From Arenimonas oryziterrae DSM 21050 = YC6267 (lineage in GTDB: Bacteria; Pseudomonadota; Gammaproteobacteria; Xanthomonadales; Xanthomonadaceae), in assembly GCF_000420545.1 (NCBI RefSeq), contig NZ_ATVD01000001.1, positions 496,001 through 560,000 on the forward strand: a DNA stretch of 64,000 nucleotides. Reading direction: 5' to 3'. Under the pieces are notes generated by a model, which was not told the DNA's origin, did not search any database, and saw only the letters and a list, made by a program, of their open reading frames with translations. Made by a program: the position numbers and the translations under genes. Below, piece by piece: positions 8,968 to 18,833 of the stretch (the stretch's first letter is position 1; each line of letters opens with the position of its first letter).

Positions 8968-10809
8968 ATGTCCATCGAAAAGCTGCGCAACATCGCCATC
9001 GTCGCCCACGTCGACCACGGTAAAACCACCCTCGTCGACCAGCTGCTCAAGCAGTCGGGCACCTTCAGCGAACGCACGGTCACCACCGAGCGGATGATGG
9101 ACAGCAACGACATCGAAAAGGAACGTGGCATCACGATCCTGTCGAAGAACACGGCGATCCGCTGGAAGTCGCCCGAGGGCGAGGAATACCGCATCAACAT
9201 CGTCGACACCCCGGGCCACGCCGACTTCGGCGGTGAGGTCGAGCGCGTGCTGTCGATGGTCGATTCCGTGCTGATCCTGGTCGACGCAATGGACGGCCCG
9301 ATGCCGCAGACGCGCTTCGTGACCCAGAAGGCGTTCGCGATGGGCTTCAAGCCGATCGTCGTCGTCAACAAGGTCGACCGTCCGGGCGCGCGCCCGGGTT
9401 GGGTGCTCGACCAGACCTTCGACCTGTTCGACCGCCTCGGCGCGACCGACGACCAGCTCGATTTCCACACCGTCTACGCCTCGGCGTTGCACGGCTATGC
9501 CGGTCTCGATCCGGAAGTGCGCTCGGGCAATATGGATCCGCTGTTCCAGTCGATCGTCGACCACGTCAAGCCGCCGCCGGTGAACATGGACGGCCCGTTC
9601 CAGATGCGCATCACCTCGCTCGACTACAACAACTACGTCGGCATCATCGGCGTGGGTCGCGTGCAGCGCGGCACGATACGCACGAACATGCCGGTCACCG
9701 TGATCGACCGCGACGGCAAGACGCGCAACGCCAAGGTGCTGCAGGTGCTCGGCTTCATGGGCCTGGAGCGCCATGAGGTGAAGGAAGCGAACGCCGGCGA
9801 CATCATCGCGATCTCGGGCATCGAAGGCCTGAGCATCTCCGAAACCGTCTGCGACCCGTCCGCTGTCGAGCAGTTGGAAGTGCTCACCGTCGACGAACCG
9901 ACGATCAGCATGACCTTCCAGGTGAACAACTCTCCGTTCGCCGGCAACAAGGACCGCAGCGGCGGCAAGTTCCTGACCTCGCGCCAGTTGCGCGATCGCC
10001 TGATGCGCGAGACGCAGCACAACGTCGCGCTGAAAGTCGAAGATACCGAGGACGCCGACAAGTTCAAGGTCAGCGGCCGCGGCGAATTGCACTTGTCGAT
10101 TCTCATCGAAACGATGCGCCGCGAAGGCTACGAGCTCGCCGTGTCGCGCCCGGAAGTGATCGTCAAGGTCATCGACGGCGTGAAGCAGGAGCCGTATGAG
10201 TCGCTGGTCGTCGACCTCGAAGAGCAGTTCCAGGGCGGCGTGATGTCGCGCCTGGGCGAGCGTCGCGCGCAGATGCAGAACATGGAACCGGACGGCAAGG
10301 GCCGCGTCCGCATCGACTTCATCATTCCCGCGCGCGGCCTGATCGGCTTCCAGACCGAATTCCGCACGATCACCGCCGGCACCGGCCTGCTGTTCCACGT
10401 GTTCGACCACTACGGCCCGAAGGCCGACGGCAACATCGGCCAGCGCCAGAACGGTGTGCTGATCTCCAACGGCACCGGTCCGTCGCCGGCTTACGCGCAG
10501 ATCGCGATGCAGGAACGCGGCCGCCTGATGGTCGAGCCGGGCGAAGAAATCTACGAAGGCCAGATCGTCGGCATCCACGCCAAGGACAACGACCTCACGG
10601 TCAACGCCCTGCGTGGCAAGCAGCTAACCAACTTCCGCGCCTCGGGCACCGACAAGGACGAGGGCCTGATCCCGGCCATCAAGATGTCGCTCGAGCAGGC
10701 GCTGGAATTCATCGACGACGACGAACTGGTCGAAGTCACTCCGGTCGCGATCCGCCTGCGCAAGAAAGAGCGCACCGAAAACGACCGCAAGAAGGCCGCG
10801 CGCGGCTGA
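8968..10809 (+). CDS. typA: Ribosome-associated translational GTPase TypA/BipA
   Basis: A 613-residue GTPase that binds the 70S ribosome and helps large-subunit assembly and growth under stress. G-domain motifs: AHVDHGKTT (P-loop, 13-21), KERGITI (switch I), [12 protein letters not shown] (80-91) and NKVD (134-137). DHGKT shares the EF-G/EF-Tu signature, but the order of domains and the C-terminal [12 protein letters not shown] and [17 protein letters not shown] segments are TypA-specific. Length fits the family (about 605-615). It is followed by a strong hairpin. Confidence 0.96.
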   Translation: MSIEKLRNIAIVAHVDHGKTTLVDQLLKQSGTFSERTVTTERMMDSNDIEKERGITILSKNTAIRWKSPEGEEYRINIVDTPGHADFGGEVERVLSMVDSVLILVDAMDGPMPQTRFVTQKAFAMGFKPIVVVNKVDRPGARPGWVLDQTFDLFDRLGATDDQLDFHTVYASALHGYAGLDPEVRSGNMDPLFQSIVDHVKPPPVNMDGPFQMRITSLDYNNYVGIIGVGRVQRGTIRTNMPVTVIDRDGKTRNAKVLQVLGFMGLERHEVKEANAGDIIAISGIEGLSISETVCDPSAVEQLEVLTVDEPTISMTFQVNNSPFAGNKDRSGGKFLTSRQLRDRLMRETQHNVALKVEDTEDADKFKVSGRGELHLSILIETMRREGYELAVSRPEVIVKVIDGVKQEPYESLVVDLEEQFQGGVMSRLGERRAQMQNMEPDGKGRVRIDFIIPARGLIGFQTEFRTITAGTGLLFHVFDHYGPKADGNIGQRQNGVLISNGTGPSPAYAQIAMQERGRLMVEPGEEIYEGQIVGIHAKDNDLTVNALRGKQLTNFRASGTDKDEGLIPAIKMSLEQALEFIDDDELVEVTPVAIRLRKKERTENDRKKAARG

Positions 10810-10861
10810 TCGCCTGCGGTTCGATCCGATTGCCCCGGGCCCGCCCGGCGCGCAATACTCG

Positions 10862-10891
10862 CAAGGCCCGGCATGAGAATGCCGGGCCTTG
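10862..10891 (+). terminator. Intrinsic terminator after typA
   Basis: A 13-bp perfect stem (CAAGGCCCGGCAT / ATGCCGGGCCTTG) with a GAGA loop. The T-tract is short. It separates typA from the downstream small open frame and amidase. Confidence 0.7.
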
Positions 10892-10910
10892 TCCGTTCCG
10901 GAGCCTGCGC

Positions 10911-11051
10911 ATGCCCGTGAGCCGCCCGATCCCGATACGCGACGCCTACTTCCGTGGCATGCGCAAGTTCCGGACTTGCGACCCAGACGGGCATGTGGTC
11001 TGGTTCGGCCAGGACATGCCACCCGACAATGACGTTTCCTCGAAGGAATGA
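10911..11051 (+). CDS. Small protein resembling the C-terminal tail of a glyoxalase/VOC-fold protein
   Basis: This 46-codon frame starts at ATG 10911 just after the typA terminator; an upstream in-frame start at 10830 would place the hairpin inside the gene. The segment RKFRTCDPDGHVVWFGQ resembles the last beta strand of vicinal-oxygen-chelate proteins (DPDGN/H-V-hydrophobic-hydrophobic-F). A normal VOC protein has about 120-130 residues, so this is either a degraded remnant or a very small real gene. Its stop overlaps an in-frame start of the amidase gene, suggesting co-transcription. Confidence 0.4.
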   Translation: MPVSRPIPIRDAYFRGMRKFRTCDPDGHVVWFGQDMPPDNDVSSKE

Positions 11052-11053
11052 CC

Positions 11054-12643
11054 ATGCGCCGTCTCCTGCTTCTGGCCTGCGTGCTGCTGCTTGCGAGCTG
11101 CAAACCCGAAACGAACACGCCCGTGCCGGGCACGACGCCGTCCGCTGGCTCCGGGCCAGAGGTCGCGGAGCTCAGCCTGGTCGATGCACAGAAAAAGCTC
11201 GCCTCGGGTGAACTGACCGCGCGCGCATTGACGCAGGCCTATCTCGACCGCATCGCGCGCATCGACAAGGCCGGGCCGACACTGAACTCAGTCATCGAAC
11301 TCAACCCCGACGCGCTCCGCGACGCCGATGCGCTCGACGCCGAACGCAAGGCCGGCAAGGTGCGTGGACCGCTGCACGGGATCCCGGTGCTGCTGAAAGA
11401 CAACATCGACGCCGTCGGCATGGCCAATTCCGCGGGTTCGCTTGCGCTTGCCGGCAATCGCCCGACGCAGGATGCGTTCCTGGTCGCGCGCCTGCGCGCG
11501 GCCGGCATGATCATCCTGGGCAAGACCAATCTCAGCGAGTGGGCGAACTTCCGCTCGACACGCTCGACCTCCGGCTGGAGTTCGCGCGGCGGTCAGACGC
11601 GCAACGCGTATGTGCTCGATCGCAATCCCTGCGGCTCCAGCGCGGGCACGGGCACGGCGATCGCCGCGAGCCTGGCCACGATCGGCGTCGGCACGGAAAC
11701 CGACGGCAGTATCATCTGTCCCTCGTCCGTGAATGGCCTGGTCGGATTGAAGCCGACGGTCGGACTGGTGAGTCGCAACGGCATCATCCCGATCTCGATT
11801 TCCCAGGACACGGCGGGCCCGATGGGTCGCAGCGTCACGGATGTCGCGATTTTCATGAACGCGCTCGCCGGTGTCGATGAAGCCGATCCTGCCGGGCACG
11901 CTGCCGCGGGTAATATTCCCGACGACTACGCCGCGTATCTCAAGGCCGACTCTCTCAAAGGAAAGCGCATCGGGGTGCTGCGGCAGACAATGGGCTTCAA
12001 TCCCGAGGTGGATGCCGGCATCGAAAAATCGATCGCGGCCTTGAAGGCGGCGGGTGCGGAAGTGGTCGACGTCGAGCTGCCCACCTATGGCAAGTGGGAC
12101 GCGCCGGAATTCGAGATCCTGTTGTACGAATTCAAGGACGGTCTCAACAGCTATCTGAAGAGCCATGGTTCGGCGCACGCTTCGCTCGAAGCGCTGATCG
12201 CCTGGAACACGGCCAATGCCGACAAGGCGATGCCGATCTTCGGCCAGGAAATTTTCGAGAAAGCGCAGGCCAAGGGGCCGCTCACCGATGCCGCCTATAT
12301 CAAGGCTCGGGACGACGCGCGCCGCCTGGCCGGCAAGGACGGTTTGCTCGCCGCCCTGGATGGCGACAACCTCGATGCGGTTATCGCGCCGAGCATGTCG
12401 CCGGCATGGCTCACCGACCCGGTCAACGGCGATCACTTCACCGGCGCCGGTTACGGCGTGGCGGCGGTCGCAGGTACGCCCAGCATCACCGTGCCGATGG
12501 GCGAGAGCCACGGCCTGCCGCTAGGCGTGACCTTCATGGGACGTCCGTACAGCGAACCGGAACTGATTGGCTTTGCGTATGCGTTCGAGCAGGCGACGAA
12601 AGCGCGTAAGGCGCCGGAGTACAAGGCGACGATTTCGCCTTAG
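11054..12643 (+). CDS. Amidase-signature family lipoprotein
   Basis: A 529-residue protein from ATG 11054 (AAGGA 6 bases upstream; the ATG at 11048 directly abuts that site). The N-terminus ends in the lipobox LLAS-C (Cys16), so it is membrane-anchored. The Ser-cisSer-Lys triad of amidase-signature enzymes is visible: Lys115 in PVLLKDNID, cis-Ser around 195-196 in NPCGSSAGTGT, and nucleophile Ser219 in GTETDGSI. Family members hydrolyse amide bonds; an exported lipoprotein form points to an envelope or extracellular substrate such as peptides. It is closer to secreted peptide-amidase-like proteins than to GatA, because no tRNA-binding context exists. Confidence 0.88.
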   Translation: MRRLLLLACVLLLASCKPETNTPVPGTTPSAGSGPEVAELSLVDAQKKLASGELTARALTQAYLDRIARIDKAGPTLNSVIELNPDALRDADALDAERKAGKVRGPLHGIPVLLKDNIDAVGMANSAGSLALAGNRPTQDAFLVARLRAAGMIILGKTNLSEWANFRSTRSTSGWSSRGGQTRNAYVLDRNPCGSSAGTGTAIAASLATIGVGTETDGSIICPSSVNGLVGLKPTVGLVSRNGIIPISISQDTAGPMGRSVTDVAIFMNALAGVDEADPAGHAAAGNIPDDYAAYLKADSLKGKRIGVLRQTMGFNPEVDAGIEKSIAALKAAGAEVVDVELPTYGKWDAPEFEILLYEFKDGLNSYLKSHGSAHASLEALIAWNTANADKAMPIFGQEIFEKAQAKGPLTDAAYIKARDDARRLAGKDGLLAALDGDNLDAVIAPSMSPAWLTDPVNGDHFTGAGYGVAAVAGTPSITVPMGESHGLPLGVTFMGRPYSEPELIGFAYAFEQATKARKAPEYKATISP

Positions 12644-12658
12644 TCGCGGTGACGGTCA

Positions 12659-12681
12659 ACGGTTCCCGGCTACTGCGGGAG
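12659..12681. terminator. Weak hairpin between converging amidase and BNR genes
   Basis: GGTTCCCG and CGGGAGCC can pair (one G-T pair) around a 7-base loop. No T-tract follows on either strand, so its activity is uncertain. Confidence 0.3.
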
Positions 12682-12682
12682 C

Positions 12683-13822
12683 CTACTCCGGCAGAATGAG
12701 ACGTCCGAGCCGGCCACCGTCGCCGCTGAACCAGAAGGTGCGGCCGGCAACATCTACGCTGTCGTAGCCGCGCCCTGTGAGCGGAGACCATGTCTCGGTC
12801 TCCGGCTGGAAGCTGTCATTTCCCTCAGGCCCCACGACGACGCAAATCGCTCCACTGGAAAGACACGCCGACCCGGACCGATATCCGCGCAGTCCGGGTA
12901 TGACGCCCGATCCGACAAAGGGAAAGGCTTCGATCACTCTCGATATCGGTTCCGGAAAGTAAGTCACGTCATTGCCTGATCGATGGACTTGGGGTGGAAT
13001 GGACTTCTTGCTGTCTTGCAAGAAATGAAGGTAACTAGCCCCCATTCGCAAGGCCAATCCCGTGTTGAGTGGATGCTCGTAGTCTCCTCCCACCATCAGA
13101 TACCTGCCACTCATCGGCGTGATGGAAAAGAAGCCCGTCGCCGATGAGGATGGAACATCAGATTGTCCAACCGGAATCCAAACACTCTTAGCTTCTGGGT
13201 CGTCCAACAAGTAATGCGCGCGTGCGACGGCACCACCCGTCGCGAAGATAGTCAGCTTTTCCTGCTCGTACAAAATGCACGTTCCGCTCGCGGCAAAAGC
13301 AGCTTCCCCGGGCTCAGCCTCGGGTCCGTCATCCATCAAGGACCACGTCGATCCCGCGTCCGATGTCCGATAGATCTGAAACTTCCCATCGGTCGGATCT
13401 CCCAGCAGCCGCCCTTCTCTGCCATCAAAACTAAAGCAGTCGAAGAACACATTCGGATTGGTGCTCTGCAAGGTGAGCGCCCAATTGCGTCCACCATCGC
13501 GCGTGCGATAGACCCGCGAATCCTCGCCCGGCCCAATGCTCAGGATCACCGCCTCATCGGCGCTGAATCCCTCCACGTCGCGGAAATCGAGTTTCTCCGC
13601 GCCCGGCACCTTGAACACGCCCCAGGTTTTGCCGGCGTCGACGGTGCGCAGCACGGTGCCTTCGCGGCCGCTGGCCCAGGCGATGTCGTCGCTGACGGCG
13701 GACAAACCGCGCAGACGCACGGTGACTGGCGAGGCTAGCGACTGGATTTCGGGGAGTTCTGCGGATGCGGCGGAAGCCGCGAACGTGCCGAGGAAAAATG
13801 CGGCGGTGAGAATCCGCCGCAT
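12683..13822 (-). CDS. Secreted BNR/Asp-box repeat protein (Ycf48-like beta-propeller)
   Basis: A 379-residue protein with a signal peptide (MRRILTAAFFLGTFAASAASA). At least three Asp-boxes are present: TVDAGKTW, TRDGGRNW and TSDAGSTW. These belong to sialidase-type or Ycf48-type beta-propellers. No sialidase arginine triad was recognised, so hydrolase activity should not be assumed; a scaffold or sensor role is possible. Its start lies 4 bases beyond the stop of the DAHP synthase gene, suggesting co-transcription. The 3' two thirds are visibly poorer in GC and looser in codon choice than neighbours, which hints at acquisition. Confidence 0.75.
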   Translation of the reverse strand: MRRILTAAFFLGTFAASAASAELPEIQSLASPVTVRLRGLSAVSDDIAWASGREGTVLRTVDAGKTWGVFKVPGAEKLDFRDVEGFSADEAVILSIGPGEDSRVYRTRDGGRNWALTLQSTNPNVFFDCFSFDGREGRLLGDPTDGKFQIYRTSDAGSTWSLMDDGPEAEPGEAAFAASGTCILYEQEKLTIFATGGAVARAHYLLDDPEAKSVWIPVGQSDVPSSSATGFFSITPMSGRYLMVGGDYEHPLNTGLALRMGASYLHFLQDSKKSIPPQVHRSGNDVTYFPEPISRVIEAFPFVGSGVIPGLRGYRSGSACLSSGAICVVVGPEGNDSFQPETETWSPLTGRGYDSVDVAGRTFWFSGDGGRLGRLILPE

Positions 13823-13826
13823 TCGC

Positions 13827-15221
13827 TCAGGCCTGCGCGGGCTTGGCGAGCTGGCCCTGCTTGCGCACGATCAGCATCGCGATTTCCAGCGACTGCTCGT
13901 AGTTCAGGCGTGGATCGACCGTCGACCGGTAAGCACGCTCGAGATCGGTCTCGGTCAGTTCGCGTGCGCCACCCAGGCATTCGGTGACGTTTTCGCCGGT
14001 CAGTTCCAGATGTACGCCGCCCAGGCGCGAGCCCAGCGCGGCGTGGATGTCGAAGCTGCGATCGAGCTCGCTGCGGATATTGTCGAAGCGGCGCGTCTTG
14101 AAGCCGTTCGACGTGCTTTCGGTGTTGCCATGCATCGGATCGCAGATCCACAGTACCCGCTTCCCTTCGCGCTGCACGGCCTGCACGAGCGCCGGCAGTT
14201 TTTCTTCGACCTTGCCTGCACCCATGCGCTGGATGAAAGTCAGACGACCGGGCTCGTTGTCCGGATTCAGCGTGTCGGCGAGCTTGAGCAACTGCTCAGG
14301 CGTCACCGACGGGCCGACCTTGACCGCGACGGGATTGCGCAGGCCTCGGAAATATTCCACATGCGCACCATCGAGCTCGGCGGTACGCATTCCGATCCAC
14401 GGAAAATGCGTGCTCAGGTTGAACCACCCCCACTGACGCGGCACCTGGCGCGTCAGCGCTTCCTCGTACGGCAGCAAGAGAGCTTCGTGCGAGGTGTAGA
14501 AATCGGCGCGATTGAGGTTGTGCAGGAATTCGCCGGAAATGGTTTCCATGAACTTCACGGCATCGCCGACGGCGGCGACCATACGGCGATAGTCTTCGGA
14601 CAGTGGCGAATGACCGACCCAATCCAGGTCCCAGTATTCGGGGTGATGCAGGTCGGCGAAACCGCCGTCGATGAGGGCGCGGACAAAATTCATCGTCATC
14701 GCCGAGCGCGCATGGCCTTTGACCATGCGACGCGGATCGGGCGTGCGCGCTTCGACGGTGAAGTCGGGCTGATTGATGAAATCGCCGCGGTAGCTGGGCA
14801 GCGTCACGTCGCCCTTGGTTTCGGTATCGGTCGAACGCGGTTTTGCGTACTGACCCGCGAAACGACCCACGCGCACGACCGGAAGACGCAATCCGTGCAC
14901 GAGCACCAGGCTCATCTGCAGCAGCACCTTGAGGCGGTTCGAAATCAGGCCGGACTCGCAATCGGTGAAGCTTTCCGCGCAATCGCCACCCTGCAGAACG
15001 AAGCGCTTTCCTTCCTGGGCCTCGGCGATCTGCTTCTTCAGCGCAAGGATCTCCCACGACGTCACCAGCGGCGGCAGCTGCGAGAGTTCGTCCTGTACGC
15101 CTGCGAGGGCGACGGCATCCGGATAAGTCGGCTGCTGCAGCGCGGTGCGCGCGCGCCAAGTACCCGGCGCCCAGTCGGACGGCACGGAGACGGATTGCAG
15201 CGGACGTTCGGTGGCGCTCAT
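13827..15221 (-). CDS. 3-deoxy-7-phosphoheptulonate synthase, class II
   Basis: The first enzyme of the shikimate pathway: phosphoenolpyruvate plus erythrose 4-phosphate gives DAHP. The 464-residue length and motifs FVLQGGDCAESF, RVGRFAGQYAKPRS, GMRTAELDGAHVEYFRG, ICDPMHGNT and GGVHLELTGENVTEC are those of the class II (plant/mycobacterial) type, not AroF/G/H. The start at 15221 has AGAAG 8 bases upstream and gives the expected MSATERP beginning; longer in-frame starts up to 15377 lack sites. dsbB lies upstream and the BNR protein immediately downstream. The type-II enzyme is normal in Lysobacterales. Confidence 0.95.
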   Translation of the reverse strand: MSATERPLQSVSVPSDWAPGTWRARTALQQPTYPDAVALAGVQDELSQLPPLVTSWEILALKKQIAEAQEGKRFVLQGGDCAESFTDCESGLISNRLKVLLQMSLVLVHGLRLPVVRVGRFAGQYAKPRSTDTETKGDVTLPSYRGDFINQPDFTVEARTPDPRRMVKGHARSAMTMNFVRALIDGGFADLHHPEYWDLDWVGHSPLSEDYRRMVAAVGDAVKFMETISGEFLHNLNRADFYTSHEALLLPYEEALTRQVPRQWGWFNLSTHFPWIGMRTAELDGAHVEYFRGLRNPVAVKVGPSVTPEQLLKLADTLNPDNEPGRLTFIQRMGAGKVEEKLPALVQAVQREGKRVLWICDPMHGNTESTSNGFKTRRFDNIRSELDRSFDIHAALGSRLGGVHLELTGENVTECLGGARELTETDLERAYRSTVDPRLNYEQSLEIAMLIVRKQGQLAKPAQA

Positions 15222-15312
15222 GGCGATGGCTTCTGCGACTCGGTTTTTGATCATCTCACGGGAATCTATGGAGTAAATATTCAGTGGCGGCGATGCGCCG
15301 GTGCAGCGTGCT

Positions 15313-15834
15313 TCAGCGCTGCATGAAGCCGCGATGGCGGAAGCCGGCACGCACCGTCGCGATGGCCATGCCGACAAACCACATCAGCGTCCAGCCCGGC
15401 ATGGAAATGCCGAGGAAGATCCAGTCGACCTTGGCGCATTCGCCGGAAGCGGTGAAGACGCGCTTGACCACTTCCTGCAATGGGAACGCTTCGAGCATGT
15501 AGTCCAGCCCCATGCTCCCGCACAGCGGCACCTGGTCGGCCGGCAAGGACTGCAGATGCAGATGCCAGCCGGCCACGCCGGCGCCGGCGGCAGCGAAGAT
15601 CGTCACGAGGATGGCGAAAATCTTGCGTCCGGTCGGACGCGGATTGAGCAGTGCGCCGATGAGGAAAAACACGCCCATGCCGACAAACGCCATGCGCTGC
15701 AGGATGCACAAAGGGCAAGGAAACATCAGCATGCCGTACTGCACGTAGAGCGCATAACCGAGCAGGCCGAAACAAATCACGCCGCCCAGAAGGAACTGGG
15801 CGCGGAAAGACCAGGAGAAGGGATTCGGAATCAT
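15313..15834 (-). CDS. dsbB: Disulfide bond formation protein DsbB
   Basis: An inner-membrane protein of 173 residues that reoxidises periplasmic DsbA and passes electrons to quinones. Four hydrophobic segments are visible. The N-terminal redox pair is C40-P-L-C43, and the second periplasmic pair is C105 and C133. The QR pair after CPLCILQR, important for quinone reaction, is present. It is located upstream of the DAHP synthase gene on the same strand, with about 90 bases between them. Confidence 0.94.
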   Translation of the reverse strand: MIPNPFSWSFRAQFLLGGVICFGLLGYALYVQYGMLMFPCPLCILQRMAFVGMGVFFLIGALLNPRPTGRKIFAILVTIFAAAGAGVAGWHLHLQSLPADQVPLCGSMGLDYMLEAFPLQEVVKRVFTASGECAKVDWIFLGISMPGWTLMWFVGMAIATVRAGFRHRGFMQR

Positions 15835-15950
15835 GTTCGGCTACTGGAAAAGACGCCTCTGAACATACTCCTGCGAAAGCGGTTTCGGAAGTCGAAACAC
15901 CTCACGGAAACATGCTCCCCGGTATGGCGACCGGGACCGCGCACAAACAA

Positions 15951-15974
15951 AAACCCCGGCCTAGGCCGGGGTTT
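15951..15974 (-). terminator. Terminator at the end of the alpha operon
   Basis: An 11-bp stem AAACCCCGGCC / GGCCGGGGTTT with a 2-base loop lies 21 bases after the rplQ stop. The minus strand continues TTTGTTTGTGC, giving a T-rich tail. It closes the ribosomal protein gene block. Confidence 0.85.
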
Positions 15975-15994
15975 TCAGTCGAACAACCGCCAGC

Positions 15995-16381
15995 TTACTC
16001 AGCCGTGGCGACCGCCGAGACCTGCGGGCGATCGACGAGTTCGACGTACGCCATCGGCGCGTTGTCGCCCGGGCGGAAGCCGCACTTGAGGATGCGCAGG
16101 TAGCCGCCGGGACGGGCCTTGTAGCGCGGGCCGAGTTCGACGAACAGCTTGCCGACCGCATCCTTGTCGCGCAGACGCGACATGGCCAGACGACGGTTGG
16201 CGACGCCATCGATCTTGCCGATGGTGATCAGCGGCTCGGCGACGCGACGGAGTTCCTTCGCCTTCAGCAGCGTCGTGCGGATCAGTTCGTGCTTGATCAG
16301 CGACGCCGCCATGTTGCTGAACATGGCTTCGCGGTGGGAAGAGGTGCGGCTGAAGTTACGGCCGGAGTTACGGTGGCGCAT
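15995..16381 (-). CDS. rplQ: 50S ribosomal protein L17
   Basis: 128 residues beginning [20 protein letters not shown], the diagnostic L17 N-terminus, followed by [19 protein letters not shown]. It is a large-subunit protein near the peptide exit tunnel. It is the last gene of the alpha operon after rpoA, as in most gammaproteobacteria. Confidence 0.97.
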   Translation of the reverse strand: MRHRNSGRNFSRTSSHREAMFSNMAASLIKHELIRTTLLKAKELRRVAEPLITIGKIDGVANRRLAMSRLRDKDAVGKLFVELGPRYKARPGGYLRILKCGFRPGDNAPMAYVELVDRPQVSAVATAE

Positions 16382-16409
16382 GGTCGTGTTTCCTTAATGT
16401 CGTCCGGGC

Positions 16410-17405
16410 TCAGCCCATCATGCCCTGCTGCAGGCCGGCCGGCGGCCAGTTCTCCAGCTTCATGCCAAGGGACAGGCCGCGCTGGGCGAGCACTTCCTTG
16501 ATTTCGGTGAGCGATTTCTTGCCCAGGTTCGGGGTCTTGAGCAGCTCGACCTCGGTGCGCTGGATCAGGTCGCCGATGTAGTAGATGTTCTCGGCCTTGA
16601 GGCAGTTGGCCGAACGCACGGTCAGCTCCAGGTCGTCGATCGGGCGCAGCAGCACCGGGTCGACGCCGGCAACCGCCGACTTGGCCGGACCGCGATCGCG
16701 CTGGGTGAAGTCGCCGAACACCGACAGCTGGTCCGTGAGGATGTCAGCGGCCGTGCGGATGGCGTCTTCGGCGTCGATCGTGCCGTTCGTCTCGATGTCC
16801 AGAACCAACTTGTCGAGATCGGTGCGCTGCTCGACGCGGGCCGCTTCCACGGCATACGCGACGCGGCGAACCGGCGAGAAGCTGGCGTCGAGCATCAGAC
16901 GGCCGATGGTGCGGGTTTCTTCATCCGGACGACGACGCGCAGTGGCCGGCTGGTAGCCGAAACCGCGCTCGATCTTCAGGCGCATGTTCAGCGCCGTGTC
17001 CTTGGTCAGCGTGCAGATCACATGGTCGAGATTGAGGATCTCGACGTTGTGGTCGGTCTTGATGTCGGCAGCGGTGACGACGCCCGGGCCCTTCTTTTGC
17101 AGGGTCAGGGTGGTCTGCTCGACGTTGTGCATGCGGATGGCGACATCCTTGAGATTCAGCAGAACCTCAAGCACGTCTTCCTGCAGGCCTTCAACCGTCG
17201 TGTACTCGTGCAGCACGCCGTCGATCTCGACTTCCGTGATGGCAAAGCCGGGGATCGAGGAAAGCAGCACGCGACGCAGGGCGTTGCCCAGCGTGTGGCC
17301 ATAGCCGCGCTCCAGCGGTTCAATCACGACTTTGGCGCGGTTGGCGCCGAGGCGTTCAATATTCGGGCCGCGGGGACGCAGCACCTGGTGGGCGGAAACC
17401 GTCAT
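16410..17405 (-). CDS. rpoA: RNA polymerase alpha subunit
   Basis: 331 residues from ATG 17405; a GTG 12 bases upstream overlaps the GGAG ribosome site and is unlikely to be used. The N-terminal dimerisation domain shows [21 protein letters not shown]. The C-terminal domain that contacts UP elements and activators carries [11 protein letters not shown] and [16 protein letters not shown]. The protein assembles beta and beta-prime. The position between rpsD and rplQ is canonical. Confidence 0.97.
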   Translation of the reverse strand: MTVSAHQVLRPRGPNIERLGANRAKVVIEPLERGYGHTLGNALRRVLLSSIPGFAITEVEIDGVLHEYTTVEGLQEDVLEVLLNLKDVAIRMHNVEQTTLTLQKKGPGVVTAADIKTDHNVEILNLDHVICTLTKDTALNMRLKIERGFGYQPATARRRPDEETRTIGRLMLDASFSPVRRVAYAVEAARVEQRTDLDKLVLDIETNGTIDAEDAIRTAADILTDQLSVFGDFTQRDRGPAKSAVAGVDPVLLRPIDDLELTVRSANCLKAENIYYIGDLIQRTEVELLKTPNLGKKSLTEIKEVLAQRGLSLGMKLENWPPAGLQQGMMG

Positions 17406-17427
17406 GGACAGTGACACTCCTGAAGAA

Positions 17428-18057
17428 TTACTTCGAGTACAACTCGACGATCAGCGCTTCGTTGATGTCCGAAGGCAGGTCGGCGCGATCCGGAACCGAC
17501 TTGAACACGCCGGAGAATTTCTTGGCGTCGACTTCGCACCAGCCGGGGACGAGGTCCATCTGCTGGGCGAGGTTCAAGGCTTCCTGCACGTTCAAATGCT
17601 TCTGCGCGCGCTCGGAAAGCTGGATGCTGTCGCCGGCCTTGACCTGGTAAGACGGCAGATTCACCGGCTTGCCATTGACCAGCACGCCCTTGTGGGACAC
17701 GAGCTGGCGGGCCTGGGGACGGGTCACCGCAAAACCCATGCGGTAGACGACGTTGTCGAGGCGCTGTTCAAGCATCTGCAGCAGCGTTTCGCCGGTGTTG
17801 CCCTTCTTGCGGGCAGCCTTGGCGTAATAGCCGCGGAACTGACGCTCAAGCAGACCGTAGATGCGCTTGACCTTCTGCTTCTCGCGAAGCTGGGTGGCGT
17901 AGTCGGACAGTTTGCCCTTCTTGGCCACGGGACCGTGCTGACCCGGCTTCTGCTCGAGCTTGCACTTGGAATCAATCGCGCGCGCCGGGCTCTTGAGGCT
18001 GAGGTCAGCCCCTTCGCGACGGGCGAGCTTACAGGTAGGACCGATATAACGTGCCAT
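17428..18057 (-). CDS. rpsD: 30S ribosomal protein S4
   Basis: 209 residues with [16 protein letters not shown] at the start and the S4 RNA-binding domain ([32 protein letters not shown]). S4 nucleates 16S rRNA 5'-domain assembly and in E. coli represses the alpha operon by binding its mRNA leader; whether it does so here is not shown. The zinc-type cysteine cluster of some S4 forms is absent (single early Cys). Confidence 0.97.
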   Translation of the reverse strand: MARYIGPTCKLARREGADLSLKSPARAIDSKCKLEQKPGQHGPVAKKGKLSDYATQLREKQKVKRIYGLLERQFRGYYAKAARKKGNTGETLLQMLEQRLDNVVYRMGFAVTRPQARQLVSHKGVLVNGKPVNLPSYQVKAGDSIQLSERAQKHLNVQEALNLAQQMDLVPGWCEVDAKKFSGVFKSVPDRADLPSDINEALIVELYSK

Positions 18058-18077
18058 GTGAGTGCTCTCCTAACCCT

Positions 18078-18467
18078 TTAGACGCGGCGCTTTTTCGGCG
18101 GCCGGCACCCGTTGTGCGGGATCGGGGTCACGTCGATGATGTTCATGATCTTGTAACCGACGGCGTTCAGCGAACGCACGGCGGACTCGCGGCCCGGACC
18201 CGGACCCTTGATACGCACTTCCAGGGTCTTCACGCCGTAGTCGAGAGCGGCCTTGCCGGCCTTCTCGGCCGCGACCTGCGCGGCGAACGGAGTGGACTTG
18301 CGGGAACCGCGGAAACCCGCGCCACCCGAAGTCGCCCAGGAAAGGGCATTACCCTGACGATCAGTGATCGTCACGATGGTGTTGTTGAAAGAAGCATGGA
18401 CGTGGGCGATACCGTCGGTGACGATGCGCTTGATCTTCTTCTTTGCCTTGACGGCCGGCTTGTTCAT
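18078..18467 (-). CDS. rpsK: 30S ribosomal protein S11
   Basis: 129 residues. [23 protein letters not shown] and the C-terminal [18 protein letters not shown] are S11 hallmarks. The protein sits on the 30S platform next to the mRNA exit site. It lies between rpsM and rpsD in the alpha operon. Confidence 0.97.
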   Translation of the reverse strand: MNKPAVKAKKKIKRIVTDGIAHVHASFNNTIVTITDRQGNALSWATSGGAGFRGSRKSTPFAAQVAAEKAGKAALDYGVKTLEVRIKGPGPGRESAVRSLNAVGYKIMNIIDVTPIPHNGCRPPKKRRV

Positions 18468-18476
18468 AGGACGCCC

Positions 18477-18833
18477 TTACTTCTTGATGGCTTTGCGCGG
18501 ACCCTTACGGGTGCGGGCATTGGTGCGGGTGCGCTGGCCACGCAGCGGCAGGCCGCGGCGGTGACGCAGGCCGCGATAGCAACCGAGGTCCATCAGGCGC
18601 TTGATCGAGATACCGATCTCGCGACGCAGATCGCCTTCGACCACGAACTTGGCCACTTCCGAACGCAGCTTGTCGACTTGCGCTTCGGTGAGGTCGCGAA
18701 TCTTGACGGACGGGGTGACCCCGGCCGATTCGCAAAGCAGCTTCGACCGGGTACGGCCGATGCCATAAATACTCTGCAGGCCTACCCAGACATGCTTCTG
18801 GACAGGCAGGTTGACACCCGCGATGCGCGCCAT
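18477..18833 (-). CDS. rpsM: 30S ribosomal protein S13
   Basis: 118 residues. [18 protein letters not shown] and the basic tail [18 protein letters not shown] identify S13, the head protein that contacts tRNA and forms the B1 bridges. It is the first gene of the alpha group; the usual rpmJ gene (L36) was not found between it and secY. Confidence 0.97.
   Translation of the reverse strand: MARIAGVNLPVQKHVWVGLQSIYGIGRTRSKLLCESAGVTPSVKIRDLTEAQVDKLRSEVAKFVVEGDLRREIGISIKRLMDLGCYRGLRHRRGLPLRGQRTRTNARTRKGPRKAIKK

Noticed and set aside
8803-10578. A 591-codon minus-strand frame over typA
   Set aside because: Antisense shadow of a well-supported GTPase gene.
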